Of a stretch of DNA of 64,000 nt, positions 59,241 to 64,000 are shown piece after piece (position 1 is the first letter of the stretch; the number at the start of each line of letters is the position of its first letter). The notes beneath the pieces were generated by a model. That model was not told the DNA's origin. It saw nothing but the letters and a program-made list of their open reading frames with translations, and did not search any database. The position numbers and the translations under genes are program-made. Origin of the DNA: Spirometra erinaceieuropaei (lineage: Eukaryota > Platyhelminthes > Cestoda > Diphyllobothriidea > Diphyllobothriidae); the NCBI GenBank assembly GCA_902702965.1, contig CACRXP010000141.1, positions 1,088,202-1,152,201 of the forward strand. The letters are read 5' to 3'.

Positions 59241-59379
59241 ATCACCGCAGCCGAGCCGTCGAGATCCTAAGTCGATCAAACGAAGGCCCCATAGGGGAAA
59301 ATGGAAGGCATCGAATTGATGACAGGTAGATCATCACGAACGACGACTTCCACGCTGCACGCACGGAGTGGACAGAACC

Positions 59380-59520
59380 CCTGTGACTTGCGTTTGAACT
59401 AGTTTATAGTGGCTCAAACTTTCGTTGCATCTATTTCACCCTCTCCTCCATCGCCCACCTGGCTTGTTGGCTAAACAGTAACAGGACGACCGGAGGCGGG
59501 CGCAGAGTGGCAAAGCTAAA
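59380..59520 (+). mobile_element. SINE B6, 5' part
   Basis: GTGACTTGCGTTTGAACTAG, TTTCGTTGCATCTATTTCAC, CCCTCTCCTCCATCGCCCAC and GACCGGAGGCGGGCGCAGAG match the first half of family B. Confidence 0.5.
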
Positions 59521-59664
59521 CGACACGTCTACGCGCGCCACACACGTGCTGGTCCCGTTACACCATCGAGCTGTGGCAAGGGCGGCTTTGATCTTACATG
59601 CATGAGAGTGCCGTGGGGAGCCATGGTGCCTAACCCTCCGTCCCGAGAGGAGGACCGAACTGCC

Positions 59665-59795
59665 CGGTCAGTTGGCAGTCTTTCAAGCCGCCCTTTTTCA
59701 GCGCGTTTGGATAGATTCAAGTGCGTCAGATTGCTTATAGTGAAGATTGCGCGGAAACTGCCGTGGGGATGGATTCCCATAATCTACCTCCCTCC
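59665..59795 (+). repeat. Dispersed repeat E, copy 4
   Basis: GATAGATTCAAGTGCGTCAG, TTGCTTATAGTGAAGATTGC and GCCGTGGGGATGGATTCCCA. Confidence 0.45.
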
Positions 59796-59799
59796 CTCT

Positions 59800-60987
59800 T
59801 CCAGGCTGTCAGATCCTGGGCGTGGGGCCTACGCCTGGGGCGCGCCACAGCATCTCCCCAATGCGTGACATTGATCACTGGACGTGTGGGTTTTGCGCAG
59901 CCAGATTGACACGCGTTCTGAGCCAATCTGACCTCCGCTTAGGTTTATAGCACCTCCGGCCTAGCCTGTTGTGGGGGCCAATCCAGCAAGCACAGCAAGC
60001 TAATCCGCTATGACTTCGTGCCTTCCTCTGGAGACAAGTCGTCATGTAGTCGTGTCTAATCTAAAGCAAGCCCTAACAACTCTCTCTCTCACTCTCTCTA
60101 CAGTTCTCTAAATATATTGTTTACCTAGAGATGACTACCCAACACAGTCGGAAACGTTTGTGGATGTAGGGGCGGGTAATGGCCGAAAATTGGTAATTCG
60201 CACAAACGGTAAGCGTCCTCCCGCGACTGATGTCTGAGCACAGAGAATGGAGATCGCCGGCTTCCCTAACTTCAAATGATTTGTCGTCGATCCGCGGTGT
60301 CTTTTCTACCAGTTCATTTCACCCGATGATAGGCCTAATCAAGGAAGGATCGACGAGGTCAATCCGACTTGGTCCGGTCCGAAAAAAAGTTAGTTGGGCA
60401 CACCAAAAAACTTTCTTTTACGGCATCATTTCTGACGACGAAAAAGTACGATTTATGTGAATATCTGATGTTTTCAGTCCAGGGTCGCCGAAGAATAGCC
60501 CCAGTCGACCAGTCGACCCTCTTCCGCCTGTATGCTGGATATTGCGTACTTATCTTCTGCGAAAGACAACTAATGATTGACTCGGTGGATGTCATGGGAA
60601 TTGACAGTGGATCTGGCAAAATGTTGTATTATCCAATGAGTCACTGCAACAAGAGTTTGAACCATCGTACAAGCAGACCTAATTTTTTTAATACTCAAGA
60701 ATGTGGCCTCGAGGCGATTTAAAATGCTTACTATATTTTTAAAATCGCATTGTGAAAAGATACAAAAACGTGGATAAACGCAATAAGAATCTCGGCTCGA
60801 GCAGGTTGTGTAGGTACTGCATCGGGCTAAAGAGCCGGCCGCAGTTTCAAAATACCCAGAACCCATATTCGTCCGACCCCCTGTTTTACGTGGGGCCGGT
60901 GGCTCAGCCCATGACATTGTCTACCCTGCAGGGGTTGACTACGAAGACTGGCAGGAGTAGCAGTCAACCAACGTCTGTGTGTGTATA
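59800..60987. other. No recognisable gene left of the Tc1 element
   Basis: A (CT)n run near 60085 and short opposing frames at 60.36-60.92 kb without family signal. Confidence 0.4.
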
Positions 60988-62906
60988 TACAGTTCGTGAC
61001 CTATGTGATGAAATGTCACGAACTGGGAACTTAAATCGCCGTAGCGCACGACACTGCCACCCCGCATCCACGAAAGTTATACTGCGTTAAATATACGACC
61101 GAGCTCCAAAACAAGAGATGCTTTGGTTTGTAAAGTATTATTTATTGACTAAGAAATTACGTATTTTAGGAAAAACCACCAAATAAAAAATCGACCATAT
61201 AGCAGGTCAACTATTCAGGATCTAATATAACTCTAAGCAGAGAAGTAAACTTTCACAAAACGACAAAAAATGAAAAACACTAATAAATACAACGTGTTAT
61301 TACTTTTTTGGTTGTCCTTTAGCTTTTAAAGTTGCTGTAAGGCGGGAGGGCATGGAGACTACCAAGTTGTCTATGGCGGTTTGGTCTATGTAATTATCAA
61401 GCGAAAACTGTAACTCTTCTCCCATAGAAATATGTTTCCTTGCCTTGTCCCAGTTTCTTTTAATTAATGCAAAAAGATTTTCGATGGGAGTTAGGTCCGG
61501 GCTGTTGGCAGGGATAAAAATGCTTCGAAGGGTGCAGGCAGAGAGGCTGACTGTGGTCTAAAATATTAGATTATAGTCGTAGACTTAATTGGAATCATAC
61601 CTCCTTTGAGCGGTGGACAGGGGCATTATCCTGCAACATTATAGTGTCCATTCGACGTCTATGAATGCCGTTGTAACCAAAGGCATCCTTTACGATGTCA
61701 ATGAACACCTTGCTATTTATCTTCTCTACTGTTGAACGCCAGATTGATCGCTCTCCAAATTTGATGGCCATCCAAACCATCAGGCATCGGCAGTTCGTGA
61801 AAGTTGGCGTCGACATAGTGTGCTCTCGTGGAAAGTTCTTTCCACATATGACCACCTGGGTCGACTTCGGAGGCTTGTCTAAAAATAAGACCTCATCGCA
61901 AAAGTAAATGCTTTTCCAGAAGGAAATCCTGTGATCAATATATTTTTGAGCAATCAAAAAACGTCCTCTTATAAGTTTTCTAGTTAAAAATGGTTTTGTA
62001 ATGGCGTTTTGTTACTGGAGACCAAACTCTTTCATTCTTTCTCTAATTATGCGCATAGAAAACATTGACAGGTGTTCCCTGTAAATAGCCTTAAGGGGCA
62101 TATAATGATACTTTTTCAGTGTCTGACGAATTAAATCGTCGTCGTGCTTGCTTGTGGACCGTTTTGGCCCACCCTGCTTAGTTCTAGGAACTGTTTTATT
62201 ATTCATAATTCTCCAGAGAGTGACCTGGCTAATGTTGAAAATACTGGCTAACGACTCATGCGGCAGCCCTTCGGCTGCCAATTTTCGTATCCGCTCAAAG
62301 TCAACTTCCGATAGGAACTGCTTTGACATCTTTGCTGCACGGCGTGCCGAAGAAAAGTGGCAGCATGTAGCGCGCAATCTATATATATAAGTGTGTACGC
62401 CTACTAGTTCCCGGTGTAGTAAAACAAACACAGTCGAGCAAGTTTATTACTGCATTTAACGACATAAAACGTTACAGTTTTGTTGAGTAGAATTTAGAAA
62501 GTGCAAATTAATTTTTGATTTATGAGAATAATGTGTTTTTACATACTTGACTTGACCTGATTTTCATGAACTAAAAATCACAATTTCCAGTTCCAGAGTG
62601 GCCTTCTTTGATATTTTTCTGTGTTATATGAAAGTTCCTTTATAACGCAACGCGTGCAAATAAAAGGTTTTAATATGGGATACTTAGTAGAATAGGAAAT
62701 TAAATGAATATCTGGAGACGTCAAAATCAGCATAATTTTGTTCCGTTTCCCCTCATTAAAACTGAACTAACTCGACATATTCTTTAGAAAAGGGCTTTTT
62801 GGGATTCGAATCGATTTTAAAAACAAAAATAACCACACCATATATATGCCGTCCCCTCAACTCAAATACCGGTCTTGACATTTCATGAGTTAGGTCATCT
62901 ACTGTA
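60988..62906 (-). mobile_element. Tc1-like DNA transposon with TACAGT ends
   Basis: The left end reads TACAGTTCGTGACCTATG then GATGAAATGTCA; the right end, read inward, is TACAGTAGATGACCTAACTC then ATGAAATGTCA. Both start with TA+CAGT and share TGACCTA and ATGAAATGTCA, as expected of Tc1/mariner terminal inverted repeats next to a TA target duplication. The 1.9-kb interior holds one minus-strand transposase. The ends were placed by eye, so the TIR length is not certain. Confidence 0.75.
61300..62329 (-). pseudogene. Tc1-family (DD34E) transposase, 43-nt intron, one in-frame stop
   Basis: The frame starts MSKQFLSEVDFER at 62329, followed by a helix-turn-helix (about residues 5-45) and a basic linker GGPKRSTSKHDDD. 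A TAA at 62012-62014 interrupts it at residue 106 without shifting frame; the same frame carries on with W-K-S-I-Y-F-C-D-E (D145) and LQDNAPVH (D234). At 61600-61558 a GT...TTTTAG intron of 43 nt is predicted; removing it joins HRSKE to the exon that contains PANSPDLTPIENL (E269) and runs to the TAA at 61300. Exactly 34 residues then lie between D234 and E269, the Tc1 spacing. Predicted length is 328 residues, near the usual Tc1 size. The stop suggests a recently dead copy unless it is a sequencing error. Confidence 0.85.
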
Positions 62907-64000
62907 TACATATTAATTACATTAATGCTATGAGGTCAAAGTCGCCTTTACTGCAGTCTGCTGCACGCAATGGAGACAAGGCTGTGTGTGGCACGCGTAG
63001 ACGGCCTGCCAGGCTTTGTCAGTCACTGCGTCCACGCTCACCCTCGGTCGTCCTGGCACGATTTTACCGTCGAAGGCAGGTTGGTGAAGTAGGAGAGAGT
63101 GCGGCAGATGTTTCACGAGTCACCGGTGCGGTGCCCACTCGTTGGAGCTCACGGTGGATGTCGTCTCTTGCAACAGCAGAACTGTCAATCCCACTTTAAA
63201 ATACCCCCCCGAATTCAGCATCCCTCGTACAGGCCTTCTACCGTCCCCCCTCCTGCCCTTATACGATCAGCATGACGGCGTCTGAAGCCCTCCCCTCCCC
63301 CTCCAGCTTCAAATACAGGATGAGCGAGTTTGACGAACATACATGGACCTCCCCCCCTTCCGACTAACAGAATCAATCTCTTTGATCTATGGACACTAGT
63401 CGAAGGTGGAAGCCCAAGTGAGCCACGCGGTGGCAGCGTGAGTAAAACTCTTGATCGATTTGTTCATCGATTTTTGACAGGCGTATTTAGCACGCTAAGA
63501 CAAAGCGTTTCGTGTCATTGCAAGTTACACCGACAGTGTAGTCAACGCCATCCTTTATTTTCGCCTGTCGGTTATTTATCAAAGCCGCCGAAGTTACCGG
63601 ATGTTCTGACACAGTTAGTTTCCTCCACCTAAAACGCCACATACATGAGGTGGTCGCACTCTAGTGAAATTTTAGTACGTGGGCGCGCGCCGGTTCACCA
63701 GGTGGATATGTTCCCGTATCTGGGTTGAACTCCGCCATTTAGTAATTAGATACCTATATGGTATTTCGAGTAGAGCAGCACACAAATTGCGATTTTCAAG
63801 GGAGCCGAACGGGGAGGGGGGAGGGATGATAGCTGGATCACGGACGTATTCATTCAATCTGTTTCCGTTATTATTGGACCCCGTTTAATGACAAACTGGG
63901 GAAGGGGGGAGCATATGCAAGCAGCGACATCGTGCCTAGTTGACGGTCGCATTTGCGGGGTCGCGTGGATTTCACGAGCCCTATGAGCGATCCACGAATA
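62907..64000. other. No recognisable gene at the right edge
   Basis: GC-rich and C-tract sequence; short frames only. Confidence 0.4.

Overview
The window is eukaryotic nuclear DNA from a repeat-rich genome, most likely a parasitic flatworm. I favour a diphyllobothriid-type tapeworm, but that is an inference from the kinds of repeat present (hammerhead-ribozyme elements, tRNA-like SINEs, jockey/RTE-like LINE pieces, Tc1 elements, TTAGGG-like tracts). No bacterial operon, CRISPR array or prophage signal is present. Nearly all short open frames are chance frames inside repeats.

The one clear host protein gene is the TFIIH helicase XPB/ERCC3, on the + strand at 43498-51767. It has six coding exons, all joined in phase 0 with GT-AG introns, and a predicted product of 919 residues. 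One true tRNA gene, tRNA-Val(CAC), lies on the minus strand at 37941-38013.

The rest is a mosaic of nested mobile elements. (1) Family A: a retrozyme/SINE-like element carrying a type I hammerhead ribozyme; the best copy is 12591-12968 with an 11-bp target-site duplication. (2) Family P: Penelope-like or retrozyme-like fragments with a second, minimal hammerhead (intact core at 14797-14848, related copy at 4984-5030, decayed copies near 2400, 16750, 18400, 18820 and 34000). (3) A Tc1-like DNA transposon at 60988-62906 whose transposase has a 43-nt intron and one in-frame stop. (4) Long fold-back elements of about 0.6-1.6 kb (families F and G) whose ends start TACAGT and resemble the ends of that Tc1 element. 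(5) Three tRNA-like or SINE-like families (D, T and B), two of which show clear target-site duplications. (6) Decayed LINE reverse-transcriptase pieces at 31.5, 36.0, 38.8-40.4 and 54.3-55.5 kb. (7) Telomere-like tracts and microsatellites.

Layout: 1-43.4 kb is repeats around the tRNA gene; 43.5-51.8 kb is the XPB gene, with a fold-back element in intron 4; 51.8-64 kb is repeats ending with the Tc1 element. The nesting gives a relative history: fold-back F4 inserted into a hammerhead element, SINE T2 into fold-back G3, SINE D3 into SINE B5, and LINE L1 into fold-back F3.
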